Source: Pseudomonadales bacterium
GTDB taxonomy: Bacteria; Pseudomonadota; Gammaproteobacteria; Pseudomonadales; Azotimanducaceae
Direction: 5' to 3'
Length of the DNA stretch: 64,000 nt
Assembly: GCA_041395945.1 (NCBI GenBank)
Contig: JAWKZN010000002.1
Location: 1 to 64,000, forward strand
Shown: positions 17,597-26,295 of the stretch, piece after piece
Numbering within the stretch: the stretch's first letter is position 1
Layout of the letters: every line of letters starts with the position of its first letter
Translations under genes and position numbers: made by a program
The notes under the pieces: generated by a model
Told to the model about the DNA's origin: nothing
Database searches by the model: none
What the model saw: the letters and a program-made list of their open reading frames with translations, nothing else

Positions 17597-19060
17597 CTAA
17601 TCTGACCCTCGACTGAGTTCCCGGGCCAGGGCACGGTCACTGAAAGGCAGACGCTGACCGGCAATCTCCTGATAGGTTTCGTGTCCCTTACCGGCAATCA
17701 CAACCAGATCGTCAGGGGCAGCCGACCCCACAGCCTGTGCAATCGCCGAGCGTCGATCAGCGCACTGGTTGATCTGGGCGGGACCGCTGGCACCAGCGAC
17801 CATGGCATCGATGATCGACTGGGGATCTTCACTGCGGGGATTGTCGCTGGTGAACCAGACCACATCCGCATGCTCGCTGGCGATTCGACCCATGATCGGC
17901 CGCTTGCCGGGATCCCGATCACCGCCGCATCCACACACACAGATCAGCCGGCCATCCACGTGAGGACGCAATGCCTGAAGCATCTTCAACAGCGCATCCG
18001 GTGTGTGGGCGAAGTCGACAGCCACACCCGGTCTGGTCTGAAAAAACTCCATTCTTCCGGGCACGCATTTGACCTGTTGTGCGGCCCTGACCACGTCATC
18101 GAACGCGAACCCGGCATGGCAGAGCACCGCCAGTGCCGCACTGAGATTGGCGATGGAGAACTCACCGAACAGGGGTACCGCGAAATCACCCTCGCCCCAG
18201 GGGGTATGCCAGCGGCCGCTGATTCCCGTTGCCGAGCACCGCAGCGCGGACCAGCTCAGGTCCGCGCCCGCTGCGCCATAGCTGATGAGGGTCACCGGTG
18301 GCTGGATGGTTGCCGCGAGACCGCGGCCGAAAGCATCGTCCACGTTGATCACTGCCGCACGGAGATTCCTCCACGAAAACAGTCGCGCTTTCGCAGCGCC
18401 ATAGGATTCATAGTCCCGGTGGTAGTCGAGATGGTCGCGGCTGAGATTTGAAAACACCGCGTAGTGAAATTCCACGCCGTCCACGCGACTCTGATCGAGT
18501 GCGTGGGAGCTGACTTCCATGATGGCCCAGCCAAGTCCCCGATCGACCAGGCTCGCCAGGCGTTTCTGCACGGTGATGGCGCTCTCCGTGGTCAGCGCTG
18601 CACCTTCGAGGGAGCCGGGAACACCCCAGCCGATGGTACCCAGGTAGCCGGCCTTCTCACCGAGGGTCGCAAGCATGTCGGCGATGAAGCAGGCAATCGA
18701 CGTCTTGCCATTGGTGCCGGTGACACCGACACACTCAAGCCGCGCGCTGGGCTTGCCAAGCAGGCGGGACGCCAGGGTGCTGCGTTGAGGCGCCAGTCCG
18801 CTAACCAGCACCACCGGAACCGGCACAGAGGTTTCTAGGTCGTGCTCCGCCAGCACGGCCACCGCACCACGCCTGACCGCCGCCTCAGCAAACCGATGAC
18901 CATCTGCTGCGGCACCTGAGACCGCGATGAACACATCACCCGCCTTCACTGTCCGTGAATCGTCAGAGATGCCGCTGACCATCAGATCGCCGAGCGAATG
19001 CCGGACGCTGCTGCCAGCCTGACGGTGTTCGAAGGGTGCGATGAGTTCCGCCAGCGCCAT
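17597..19060 (-). CDS. murE: UDP-MurNAc-tripeptide synthetase MurE
   Basis: Adds the third stem amino acid. The motif DNPRSEDP indicates meso-diaminopimelate as substrate. ATP loop GTNGKTS and the C-terminal GKGHE signature are present. It has 487 residues from the ATG at 19060; a GTG one codon earlier directly follows the ftsI stop. The length matches MurE alone, so it is not a MurE-MurF fusion. No murF follows. Confidence 0.96.
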   Translation of the reverse strand: MALAELIAPFEHRQAGSSVRHSLGDLMVSGISDDSRTVKAGDVFIAVSGAAADGHRFAEAAVRRGAVAVLAEHDLETSVPVPVVLVSGLAPQRSTLASRLLGKPSARLECVGVTGTNGKTSIACFIADMLATLGEKAGYLGTIGWGVPGSLEGAALTTESAITVQKRLASLVDRGLGWAIMEVSSHALDQSRVDGVEFHYAVFSNLSRDHLDYHRDYESYGAAKARLFSWRNLRAAVINVDDAFGRGLAATIQPPVTLISYGAAGADLSWSALRCSATGISGRWHTPWGEGDFAVPLFGEFSIANLSAALAVLCHAGFAFDDVVRAAQQVKCVPGRMEFFQTRPGVAVDFAHTPDALLKMLQALRPHVDGRLICVCGCGGDRDPGKRPIMGRIASEHADVVWFTSDNPRSEDPQSIIDAMVAGASGPAQINQCADRRSAIAQAVGSAAPDDLVVIAGKGHETYQEIAGQRLPFSDRALARELSRGSD

Positions 19061-19063
19061 CAC

Positions 19064-20734
19064 TCAGGCAGCCCTCGCCAGAGTGGTTACCGGCTCATCC
19101 GGGGGAATGCCCAGCAACCGCATTGCACGTGCCATAACGCGCCCGAACACGGGTGCCGCCACTTCGCCACCCCCTTTTGCCTTGCCTGCCGGCTCATTGA
19201 TCAGAACGACCATGACGATCCTCGGATCAGACGCCGGTGCGATTCCCGCGAACCAGGCCACATGCCGCTCGTCGTCGTATCCCTGGGCTCCAACCTTGCG
19301 AACCGTGCCGGTCTTGCCGGCCACCCGGTATCCGGGTATGCGCGCATCCGGCGCGGTGCCATCCGCCGCGGCAACGCCTTCGAGCATACTGACCACTTCG
19401 GCGCCAAGGCGTGCATCGAATACCCGTTCACCGGCTGGTGGCTGCGCTTCGCGAATGATGGAAACAGGCAGGCGTACACCGTGGCCGGCGAGCGTGAGAT
19501 ACGCCTGGGCAAGCTGCAGGGGCGAAACTGCCAGACCATAGCCATAGGCCAGGGTGGCCCGGACCACGGGTTTATCGAGATCCCGGTCCGTGAGTGTTCC
19601 CGCCACGGCACCGGGCAGCCGGGTGTTCTGGTACTCGCCGAGGCCAATCCGCGTGAGCATTTCGTACACGGCGCGCGGTTCGAGCGCGAGCGCGATCTTG
19701 GTGAATCCCACCTGGCTGGACTTCTTCAGGGCCGTTTCCAGAGTGATGGTGCCCCGATTGAGAGGGTCCTGAATGAGCTTCGAGCCCACCCGGAAGTAAC
19801 CGGGCGCGGTGTCGATCCGCGAGTATCTTTCGAAGCGACCACTCTCCATTGCCGCAAGTGCCGTGAACGGCTTGATCGTCGAACCGGGCTCATAGGTATC
19901 TGTCACCGCTCTGTTGCGCATCGCGCGGGAGCTGCGTCCACCAGACTGGTTCGGGTTGAATGAAGGCTGATTCACCAGAGCGAGGATGCCGCCGGTTTCA
20001 ACATCGAGCATGACCAGAGAACCGGAAGCGGCGCGATGGCTTTCCACCGCCGCCTTCAACTCACGATAGGCAATGAACTGCAGACGCAGATCCAGAGTCA
20101 GGGTCAGATCCTGTCCGAAGCGGGGTGCTGCAAGAAACTCCAGGTCCTTGATGATCGTGCCTCGCTGGTCCTTTAGCACCACCTTCCTGCCCGGCTCACC
20201 GCGCAGGGTCTCATTAAAGGAAAGTTCGATCCCTTCCAGACCTTCATCGTCGATGCCGGTCAGTCCCACCACATGCGCTGCGGTTTCACCCGCCGGATAG
20301 AAACGTCGATACTCCGGCTGAAAATAGACACCTTCCACATCCAGTTCACGCAGCCGCTCAGCCTCGTCCAGGGGTACGCCGCGTTTGATATACATGAAGG
20401 CTCTGGAGCGGTTTCGCTCAAGATCGGACTTCAGCCCTGGCGCTTTCACCTTCAGGGCCCGGGCCACCTTCGTTACATCACCGTCCTTAATGCCGCCCAG
20501 GCTCGGATCCGTCCACACTGCGGCAACCGGTGTACTGACCGCGAGCGGCTCGCCATAACGATCGTAGATCACACCCCGGTAAGCCGAAATCTTCTCGGTA
20601 CGCACCGATCGGGCGTCACCCTGATGCTGCAGAAAATCCCGTTCAGAAACCGTGAGGTACCCGACCCGGGTGGCAAGTCCGATACAGGCGCCGACAAACA
20701 GCACCACAACCGCAGTGTGACGCCAGGCGTTCAT
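19064..20734 (-). CDS. ftsI: Division transpeptidase FtsI (PBP3)
   Basis: Class B penicillin-binding protein that crosslinks septal peptidoglycan. The 556 residues comprise a short cytoplasmic tail, a membrane helix at about 8-24, a pedestal domain with YRGVIYDRYGEPLAVS, and the transpeptidase domain. The active Ser285 is in STIKPF and the KTGT motif at 474-477. The middle SXN motif reads Ser339-Ser340-Gln341 (codon CAG at 19712-19714) where relatives have SSN. The start overlaps the ftsL stop by 4 bases. Confidence 0.96.
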   Translation of the reverse strand: MNAWRHTAVVVLFVGACIGLATRVGYLTVSERDFLQHQGDARSVRTEKISAYRGVIYDRYGEPLAVSTPVAAVWTDPSLGGIKDGDVTKVARALKVKAPGLKSDLERNRSRAFMYIKRGVPLDEAERLRELDVEGVYFQPEYRRFYPAGETAAHVVGLTGIDDEGLEGIELSFNETLRGEPGRKVVLKDQRGTIIKDLEFLAAPRFGQDLTLTLDLRLQFIAYRELKAAVESHRAASGSLVMLDVETGGILALVNQPSFNPNQSGGRSSRAMRNRAVTDTYEPGSTIKPFTALAAMESGRFERYSRIDTAPGYFRVGSKLIQDPLNRGTITLETALKKSSQVGFTKIALALEPRAVYEMLTRIGLGEYQNTRLPGAVAGTLTDRDLDKPVVRATLAYGYGLAVSPLQLAQAYLTLAGHGVRLPVSIIREAQPPAGERVFDARLGAEVVSMLEGVAAADGTAPDARIPGYRVAGKTGTVRKVGAQGYDDERHVAWFAGIAPASDPRIVMVVLINEPAGKAKGGGEVAAPVFGRVMARAMRLLGIPPDEPVTTLARAA

Positions 20735-20991
20735 CGCTCTATCCGCTCAACGTTGTGGGGAAACTGCATATGCAGCTCGGTCTCAGCAAGCCTTTCCACG
20801 TTCTGATAAGCAGACAGAGCCGCACGCTCGAGAAGCAGGCGACTGTGTTCTGCGAGCCCGTCATCCTGTGTGCGCTGTGCCTTCTGCAGCTGCGCATGCA
20901 GACTTCGAACCTCATGGGTGGATCGTGCAACCTGAATCCCCGATGCCATCAGCAACGCCAGGGCCAGCAGCCACTGCAGGAATACACGCAT
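20731..20991 (-). CDS. ftsL: Cell division protein FtsL
   Basis: Small bitopic divisome protein that complexes with FtsB and FtsQ and activates FtsWI. The 86 residues have a membrane helix at about 4-22 and a periplasmic coiled coil (HEVRSLHAQLQKAQ onward). Identity rests on size, topology and position between rsmH and ftsI, because the family is poorly conserved. The start overlaps the rsmH stop (TGATG). Confidence 0.9.
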   Translation of the reverse strand: MRVFLQWLLALALLMASGIQVARSTHEVRSLHAQLQKAQRTQDDGLAEHSRLLLERAALSAYQNVERLAETELHMQFPHNVERIER

Positions 20992-21923
20992 CAGGCCACT
21001 CTCTCCAGAACCCGGAGCGTGGCACTGCGCGCACGGGGGTTAGCGGTGATTTCACGATCGGACGCACGTACAGGTTTCCCGACGAGTCTCGCCGGCGCCG
21101 GGTTCGCTGACGCCTTCACGGGCAGCCGCCGGGGGAGGACGGGCGGCGAAGACCATCGTCTGAACGTCTGTTTCACAAGACGGTCTTCCAGCGAATGGAA
21201 GCTGATCACGGCGAGGCGGGCACCAATCCGCAGATGCTCGAACACTGTATCCAGGCCGGATTGAATTTCTTCCAGTTCGTTGTTGACATGCATTCTGATT
21301 GCCTGGAAGGAGCGTGTGGCATCGTGGCGCCTGCCTCTTGCCGCTGCCGGGACCGCTGCGCTGATCAGGTCAGCAAGCTGGCCGGTCTCAGTGAGCGGGC
21401 GTCCGGCCACGATGGCCCGGGCAATACGGCGCGCAAAACGCTCTTCTCCCAGTTTGTGCAGAACCAGAGCAATGTCCTTCTCGTCTGCTTCGTTCAGCCA
21501 TTCAGCGGCTGTGACACCGCGGCTTGGATCCATCCGCATGTCCAGCGGGCCGTTGCTGCGAAAACTGAAGCCCCGGTGTGCTTCGTCGAGTTGCGGCGAC
21601 GACACCCCGAGATCCATCACCGCGCCGCTGAAGCTGTCGACGCGATACTCCTCGAACACACCAGCCAGTTCAGAAAACCGCGCGTGACCGACCCGCACTC
21701 TGTGGTCTTCCCGGGCGAGCTGTCGTGCACATTCCACAGCAGCGGGATCCCTGTCCGCTGCTATGAAGCGGGCGGTTGGCGGAAGTCGAGCCAGCAGCGC
21801 GCGCGCGTGTCCGCCGCGACCGAAAGTCGCATCGAGAAACACGCAGTCATCTGCAAGGTTCCCAACCGGCATCACGAGATCGATCGTCTCCTTACACAGA
21901 ACGGGGGTGTGTGCTCCCGCCAA
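20991..21923 (-). CDS. rsmH: 16S rRNA (cytosine(1402)-N4)-methyltransferase RsmH
   Basis: S-adenosylmethionine enzyme that methylates N4 of C1402 in 16S rRNA. It has HTPVLCKETIDL at the N terminus, the SAM motif DATFGRGGHARALL and the conserved GAVMDLGVSSPQLDEAHRGF segment. The open frame continues 300 bases into mraZ, which cannot all be real. I chose the TTG at 21923, with AGGAG 10 bases upstream and a family-like N terminus (310 residues). A GTG at 21974 giving 327 residues is the main alternative. RsmI, encoded at 23220-24059, modifies the same nucleotide. Confidence 0.95.
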   Translation of the reverse strand: MAGAHTPVLCKETIDLVMPVGNLADDCVFLDATFGRGGHARALLARLPPTARFIAADRDPAAVECARQLAREDHRVRVGHARFSELAGVFEEYRVDSFSGAVMDLGVSSPQLDEAHRGFSFRSNGPLDMRMDPSRGVTAAEWLNEADEKDIALVLHKLGEERFARRIARAIVAGRPLTETGQLADLISAAVPAAARGRRHDATRSFQAIRMHVNNELEEIQSGLDTVFEHLRIGARLAVISFHSLEDRLVKQTFRRWSSPPVLPRRLPVKASANPAPARLVGKPVRASDREITANPRARSATLRVLERVA

Positions 21924-21982
21924 CTTGTTCAAGCTCCTACACCGGTTCGTCGCATCAGGCAGCCAGGCATTCACCCGTCCCG

Positions 21983-22492
21983 CTAGAACGACAGGCTCAT
22001 CAACGCGGCGCTGTCCGTCCTCAATCCGGAATCCTTTGCCATCCAGACAGACATTCGCTCCTGCCAGTGGTCGGCGTCCCAGACCTCTATCTTGTTGCCC
22101 TGTCCGACCAGCACCAGTTTCTTCTCCAGTCCACCGTAGTCCCTGAGCATCGCCGGCAGGAGAATGCGCCCCTGGCTGTCCACATCGATGTCTGTGGCGT
22201 GACCGATCAGCAGGCGCTGCAGTTGCCGGGTGTTTTCTTCCATGTTCGGGAGGGCTTCCAGTTTGCGCTGAACGACTTCCCACTCGCGCAGCGGGTACAG
22301 CAGCAGACAGCGCTCGCCGACGTTGATGGTGACAACCACGCTTCCGCCGGAAGGTGATTGCACTGGGGGTGCTTCACCCGCCGCAGGCGCTTGATTACCC
22401 GCCGCAGGCGCTTGAACACTGTCGCGGAAACGCACCGGCAGGGCCATTCGGCCCTTGGCATCGAGGGTTGCGCTGTTGATTCCGCGAAACAT
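21983..22492 (-). CDS. mraZ: Transcriptional regulator MraZ with an inserted linker
   Basis: DNA-binding protein of the SpoVT/AbrB fold that represses its own dcw promoter. It starts with the family MFRGINSATLDAKGRMALPVRFRD and carries a second AbrB unit with DSQGRILLPAMLRDYGGL. The length is 169 residues, about 17 more than the roughly 152 usual. The extra length is an Ala/Pro/Gly-rich linker at about residues 27-50, encoded partly by a 21-bp tandem duplication. A cognate MraZ box and promoter lie upstream at 22576-22636. Confidence 0.95.
   Translation of the reverse strand: MFRGINSATLDAKGRMALPVRFRDSVQAPAAGNQAPAAGEAPPVQSPSGGSVVVTINVGERCLLLYPLREWEVVQRKLEALPNMEENTRQLQRLLIGHATDIDVDSQGRILLPAMLRDYGGLEKKLVLVGQGNKIEVWDADHWQERMSVWMAKDSGLRTDSAALMSLSF
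22376..22415. repeat. 21-bp tandem duplication inside mraZ
   Basis: ACCCGCCGCAGGCGCTTGA occurs at 22376-22394 and again, identically, at 22397-22415, a period of 21 bases (7 codons). On the minus strand it encodes QAPAAGN-QAPAAGE. The frame is kept, so the product is lengthened rather than broken. Confidence 0.95.
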
Positions 22493-22575
22493 GGCGTTTT
22501 CGGCATCGACACCAGAGCTTCCCGCCGCATTTCCCGCTCTACAGAACGGAGACGGGCGCGAACTGGCACCAGATT

Positions 22576-22600
22576 TCCACTATTCCCCACAAAACCCCAA
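22576..22600 (-). promoter_or_regulatory. MraZ box (operator of the dcw operon)
   Basis: On the minus strand, TGGG, TGGG and TGGA start at 22599, 22589 and 22579, an exact 10-base period, in the context TTGGGG-TTTT-GTGGGG-AATA-GTGGA. This fits the known MraZ target of TGGGN repeats spaced by 5 bases. It overlaps the start of the expected transcript, just downstream of the promoter at 22609-22636, so autorepression is expected. Confidence 0.8.
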
Positions 22601-22608
22601 CTCGCGAC

Positions 22609-22636
22609 ACTATAGTCCGGCCAGAAACACTGTCAA
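22609..22636 (-). promoter_or_regulatory. Sigma-70 promoter of the mraZ/dcw operon
   Basis: The minus strand has a perfect -35 TTGACA (22636-22631), a 16-base spacer and -10 TATAGT (22614-22609). The start of transcription should be near 22602, giving a leader of about 110 bases before the mraZ ATG. It is the best promoter match I found in the window. Confidence 0.8.
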
Positions 22637-22756
22637 CCGGAATACGGCCATAAACGTCGGATTATTAAGGACTTTTTCGCAAATATGCGGGGGTTTTTAC
22701 GGATATCCTATTAGTTCACGTGAGGTAGCCGTCAGTATCTCGAATCAACATTAAGA

Positions 22757-22790
22757 AATAGATCAAAATTGCATAAAGTATCGATCTATT
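22757..22790 (-). terminator. AT-rich inverted repeat after rnpB
   Basis: AATAGATC (22757-22764) and GATCTATT (22783-22790) form an 8-bp stem with an 18-base loop, starting about 10 bases beyond the RNase P RNA 3' end. On the minus strand it is followed by TCTTAATG. It could be a processing or termination signal for rnpB, but the stem is weak. Confidence 0.35.
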
Positions 22791-22796
22791 AGAAGA

Positions 22797-23191
<395 letters not shown>

Positions 23192-23195
23192 GGTG

Positions 23196-23201
23196 AGTAT
23201 A
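23196..23201 (-). promoter_or_regulatory. -10 element of rnpB
   Basis: TATACT on the minus strand lies 7-8 bases before the 5' end of the RNase P RNA, where a -10 box is expected. The -35 region (around ATGAGT, 16 bases further up) is weak. Confidence 0.55.
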
Positions 23202-23219
23202 CGCGCTCTGCTGTGGAAC

Positions 23220-24059
23220 TCATGCCCTGATCCTCAGCGCCAGCTCGTAGAGTTCAGACTTCCGGACCTTGAGCAGACCCGCACCCAGCCTTGCGGCCTG
23301 GGCCGGGGCCAGTTCGGCACAGAGCACACGCATCAGCGTCTCCGCATCCACGCTGCCGTGGCGCTCCTGGCGGGCACGGCCTTCGACCACACAGACGAAT
23401 TCGCCCCGCCACTGGCCAGCCGCATCCATCTGTTCAATCAGTGCTGCCCCGGTGTCACACAGATAGGTCTCGAAATGTTTGGTCATTTCCCTGGCAACGA
23501 ACACCCGCCGGGCAGGCTCAAGCTCAGCCAGAGACGTCAGTGTCGAGCGGGCGCGATGCGGTGCTTCGAAGAAGAGAAAGGGACGGTCACCCTCCAGCAA
23601 CTCCTGCAGCCGGGCCTTCCTTGCGCCGGAACGGGCGGGTAAAAAGCCAGCAATCTGCAGATCCGTGGCCGGCAGCGGGCAGACCGACAATGCGCAGGTC
23701 ACCGCGCTCGCTCCGGGAACGGGGCGCACGGGAATGTCCAGATCGTAGCAGCGGCGGATCAGCGTAAATCCCGGGTCTGACAGCAGCGGGGTACCGGCGT
23801 CACTGACGAGCGCCACCTGGTCTCCCCCCTGCAGTGCTCCAATCACCGTATCGCCCGCGGCGGCTTCATTGTGTTCATGCAGGGCCTGCAGCCGCGGCGC
23901 AGTAACTCCCAGCGCCGCTAACAGGGACAGTGTCCGTCTGGTATCCTCCGCCGCGATCAGCGCAACACTCGACAGGACATTCACTGCTCGACGCGAAATG
24001 TCTTCAAGGTTTCCAATGGGTGTTGCCACCACATACAGCACACCGGTTTCAGCAGACAT
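23220..24059 (-). CDS. rsmI: 16S rRNA (cytidine(1402)-2'-O)-methyltransferase RsmI
   Basis: Methylates the 2'-OH of C1402 in 16S rRNA, complementing RsmH. The 279 residues belong to the tetrapyrrole-methylase fold: LYVVATPIGNLEDISRRA at the N terminus, AEDTRRT, LVSDAGTPLLSDPG, and PGASAVTCAL with FLPARSGARK. It is divergent from lpoA with only 25 bases between start codons, the arrangement found in E. coli and Pseudomonas. Confidence 0.97.
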   Translation of the reverse strand: MSAETGVLYVVATPIGNLEDISRRAVNVLSSVALIAAEDTRRTLSLLAALGVTAPRLQALHEHNEAAAGDTVIGALQGGDQVALVSDAGTPLLSDPGFTLIRRCYDLDIPVRPVPGASAVTCALSVCPLPATDLQIAGFLPARSGARKARLQELLEGDRPFLFFEAPHRARSTLTSLAELEPARRVFVAREMTKHFETYLCDTGAALIEQMDAAGQWRGEFVCVVEGRARQERHGSVDAETLMRVLCAELAPAQAARLGAGLLKVRKSELYELALRIRA

Positions 24060-24084
24060 AACGCACCTTCACGGACCACTTTCG

Positions 24085-25896
24085 ATGCCCAGTAAACACG
24101 CAGTTGCAGCCGTCGTGAAGTCCGCAGTACTGGCGCTGACCCTGTTCGCCGCCGCCTGCTCCAACACCACACCCGGCCCACCCGTGGAGCGACAACCCGC
24201 CGCCACCGCCCTGACGCCTTCGCAACTCGAAAAGAAAGCGGCAACCGCTGCGCCAGCCAGCGCCTCACTGCTCTATCAGCAGGCAAGTACCGGTTATCTT
24301 GCTGCCGGAGATGTGACCGCCGCCCGCTCAGCCTTTGATCGCATAGAACCTGGCATCCTGCCGGTCACTGCCCTCAATGATTTCCACCTCCTCGCGGCAG
24401 AGCTGGCGCTTACCGTCGATGACTGGCGGAGTGCAGAGCAGGCACTCCGGCAGATCAACGCAACCGCCACAAACCGCGCCCTGCAGAATCGCATTAACCG
24501 GCTGGACGCTGGAGTCTGCGGTGCCCGGGAGGACTTCGTCTGTGCAGCCAATTTACTCATCGAGGCGGCCGCCGATGACCCTGCCTGGAATGAGCAGATC
24601 TGGACGTGGATCCGCCAGGCTTCCGGACGGGACGTACGGGAACAGGCGAACCTGCAGCAGGGTATCGCAGGAGACTGGTGGGTACTGCAGCTGGAGCTCA
24701 TGACCAGCGTGACGAGTGATGATCAGAAAACCCGCCTGCTGCGCTGGCAGTCCCGCAATCCGGAGCATCCGCTGAATCAGGCAATGCCGTCGAGCCTGGT
24801 CCAGCTGCTGGCGTCTGAGCGGGGCCCGAAGCAGATCGCACTCCTGCTGCCACTGTCCGGATCCTATGCCCGCGCGGGTGAAGCAGTCCGGGACGGCTTT
24901 CTGGCCGCCTACCTGCACGCCGGCCTCGAAACGGTGCTGCGTATCCGTGTGTACGATTCCCAGTCCGCACCCCTGCCACAACTCTACGAACAGATCCTGG
25001 CCGACGCTACAGAACTCATCATCGGTCCGCTGCAGAAGCCACTGGTTGGTGAGTTGAACGCCCTGAATCCGGATATTCCGGTACTGGCCCTCAACTATCT
25101 GGATGAAGAGCAGGTCGCGGCGGAAGATTTTCTTCAGCTCGGACTCGCCATCGAAGATGAAGCCCGATCCATCGCTGACCGCCTGAAGCAGGATGGCGCG
25201 GAGCGCGTACTGGTCCTGCACAACTACGAGGACTGGTCTTTACGAGCCACCCGGGTGCTTACCTCGGAGTGGGATCAACCCCTCACGCTCCAGGCTTTCA
25301 CGGACGTGCGCACGATTACTGAGGCCATCGGTGCCGCCATGCAGGTCGCAGCCAGCCGCGCCCGCCGGGACGAACTGAGCAAGGTGCTGGGTGTGCCGCT
25401 GGAGTTTCTACCCCGGGCCCGGGGCGACCTCGATGCTGTGGTTGCCCTGATCGGTAATGTTGAAGCCAACTCTCTGGTTCCGGCACTGCGCTTCCACTTT
25501 GCCGAGCATCTGCCCGTGTACGCCAGCTCCCAGACCATTCGCGGCACACGCCGCGATCAGCGTCGCGAGTTCGAAGGTTTTTACATTGCCGAACTGCCTC
25601 TGTTCCTTAACGGCAGCTCCCTGGCGCGCGAACTCGAAGCACCCTTCAGTCTGACTACCAACCCCTTCTCCTCCCTCTATGCGCTGGGTGCTGATGGTTT
25701 TGCTGTCAGCGCACGGTTCGAAGGCATGCGTACCGGCAGCACGACGCGCCTTCCGGGCAGTACGGGAGAGCTCAAGCTTGGAGCCAACGGCCAGATCCGC
25801 CGCACGCTGGATTGGGGCGTGATCCGCAGCGGAATCGTCACCCCGGACGCAAAACCCCGGCCGGCAGCGGTGACTGTGATCAGCGCGGGTCGTTGA
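24085..25896 (+). CDS. lpoA: Penicillin-binding protein activator LpoA (lipoprotein)
   Basis: Outer-membrane lipoprotein that stimulates the transpeptidase PBP1A. From the ATG at 24085 it has 603 residues. A lipoprotein signal (KSAVLALTLFAAAC) puts the lipidated Cys near residue 23. A TPR-rich N-terminal half follows, then a periplasmic-binding-protein-like domain from about residue 250 (QIALLLPLSGSYARAG). An ATG at 23869 lies inside rsmI and is rejected. It is shorter than the 678-residue E. coli protein, with low overall conservation, but the rsmI-lpoA-yraN order supports the call. Confidence 0.92.
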   Translation: MPSKHAVAAVVKSAVLALTLFAAACSNTTPGPPVERQPAATALTPSQLEKKAATAAPASASLLYQQASTGYLAAGDVTAARSAFDRIEPGILPVTALNDFHLLAAELALTVDDWRSAEQALRQINATATNRALQNRINRLDAGVCGAREDFVCAANLLIEAAADDPAWNEQIWTWIRQASGRDVREQANLQQGIAGDWWVLQLELMTSVTSDDQKTRLLRWQSRNPEHPLNQAMPSSLVQLLASERGPKQIALLLPLSGSYARAGEAVRDGFLAAYLHAGLETVLRIRVYDSQSAPLPQLYEQILADATELIIGPLQKPLVGELNALNPDIPVLALNYLDEEQVAAEDFLQLGLAIEDEARSIADRLKQDGAERVLVLHNYEDWSLRATRVLTSEWDQPLTLQAFTDVRTITEAIGAAMQVAASRARRDELSKVLGVPLEFLPRARGDLDAVVALIGNVEANSLVPALRFHFAEHLPVYASSQTIRGTRRDQRREFEGFYIAELPLFLNGSSLARELEAPFSLTTNPFSSLYALGADGFAVSARFEGMRTGSTTRLPGSTGELKLGANGQIRRTLDWGVIRSGIVTPDAKPRPAAVTVISAGR

Positions 25897-26267
25897 AAGA
25901 CAGGCCTGCTTCCGCCACCGGGCGGCAGGGAGAGCGCGTCGCTCTTCGGTTTCTGGAGTCGAAGGGCCTGCAACTGCTGGAGCAGAATTACCGGCGCCCG
26001 TTCGGCGAGATCGACCTCGTCATGCGGGAACGGGACTGTCTCGTCTTTGTGGAAGTCAGGGTGCGGCGGCGATCGGCCTTCGGAGACGGGTTTTCGTCCA
26101 TCACCGCAGCGAAGCGGAAGAAACTCTGGCGCGCCGCCTCAGCGTACCTGAAGAGCCACCCCCAGCTGCAGAAGCTGGACTGTCGTTTTGATGCGATATC
26201 GATCACCAAAGACGAACAGGGCTTTCATCCCGTGTGGATCCCGGGCGCTTTCGAGCACGGGGAGTGA
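25893..26267 (+). CDS. yraN: UPF0102 family protein YraN (endonuclease-like fold)
   Basis: Widely conserved family with a restriction-endonuclease-like fold; function not established. It carries the conserved core GRQGERVALRFLESKGL, NYRRPFGEIDLVM, LVFVEVRVRR and the terminal DCRFDAISI. I start it at TTG 25893, which overlaps the lpoA stop (TTGA) and gives 124 residues. An ATG at 25812 would read 27 codons of lpoA in another frame. The diaA gene that follows in E. coli is absent here. Confidence 0.9.
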   Translation: MKDRPASATGRQGERVALRFLESKGLQLLEQNYRRPFGEIDLVMRERDCLVFVEVRVRRRSAFGDGFSSITAAKRKKLWRAASAYLKSHPQLQKLDCRFDAISITKDEQGFHPVWIPGAFEHGE

Positions 26268-26295
26268 GTCCACCTCACCCGGAGCATATGCGAAG

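Larger units (their letters stand above)
22493..22796. other. Intergenic region between mraZ and rnpB
   Basis: About 300 bases without a credible gene. The half next to mraZ holds the dcw promoter and MraZ box. The rest (about 22640-22796) is markedly AT-rich compared with the window and contains an inverted repeat at 22757-22790 just past the RNase P RNA. I see no coding sequence in it. Confidence 0.8.

Noticed and set aside
17597..19060. Possible MurE-MurF fusion explaining the missing murF
   Set aside because: The protein has 487 residues, the size of MurE alone, with a single ATP loop and one C-terminal ligase domain.
21924..22283. N-terminal extension of rsmH overlapping mraZ by 300 bases
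   Set aside because: It would translate mraZ in another frame, has an Arg/Gly/Pro-rich composition, and the family N terminus begins at HTPVLCKE.
22660..22710. CGCA-AATA-TGCG followed by GGGGTTTTT in the mraZ-rnpB gap, as a plus-strand terminator
   Set aside because: The stem is only 4 bp and no plus-strand gene ends upstream, so there is nothing to terminate.
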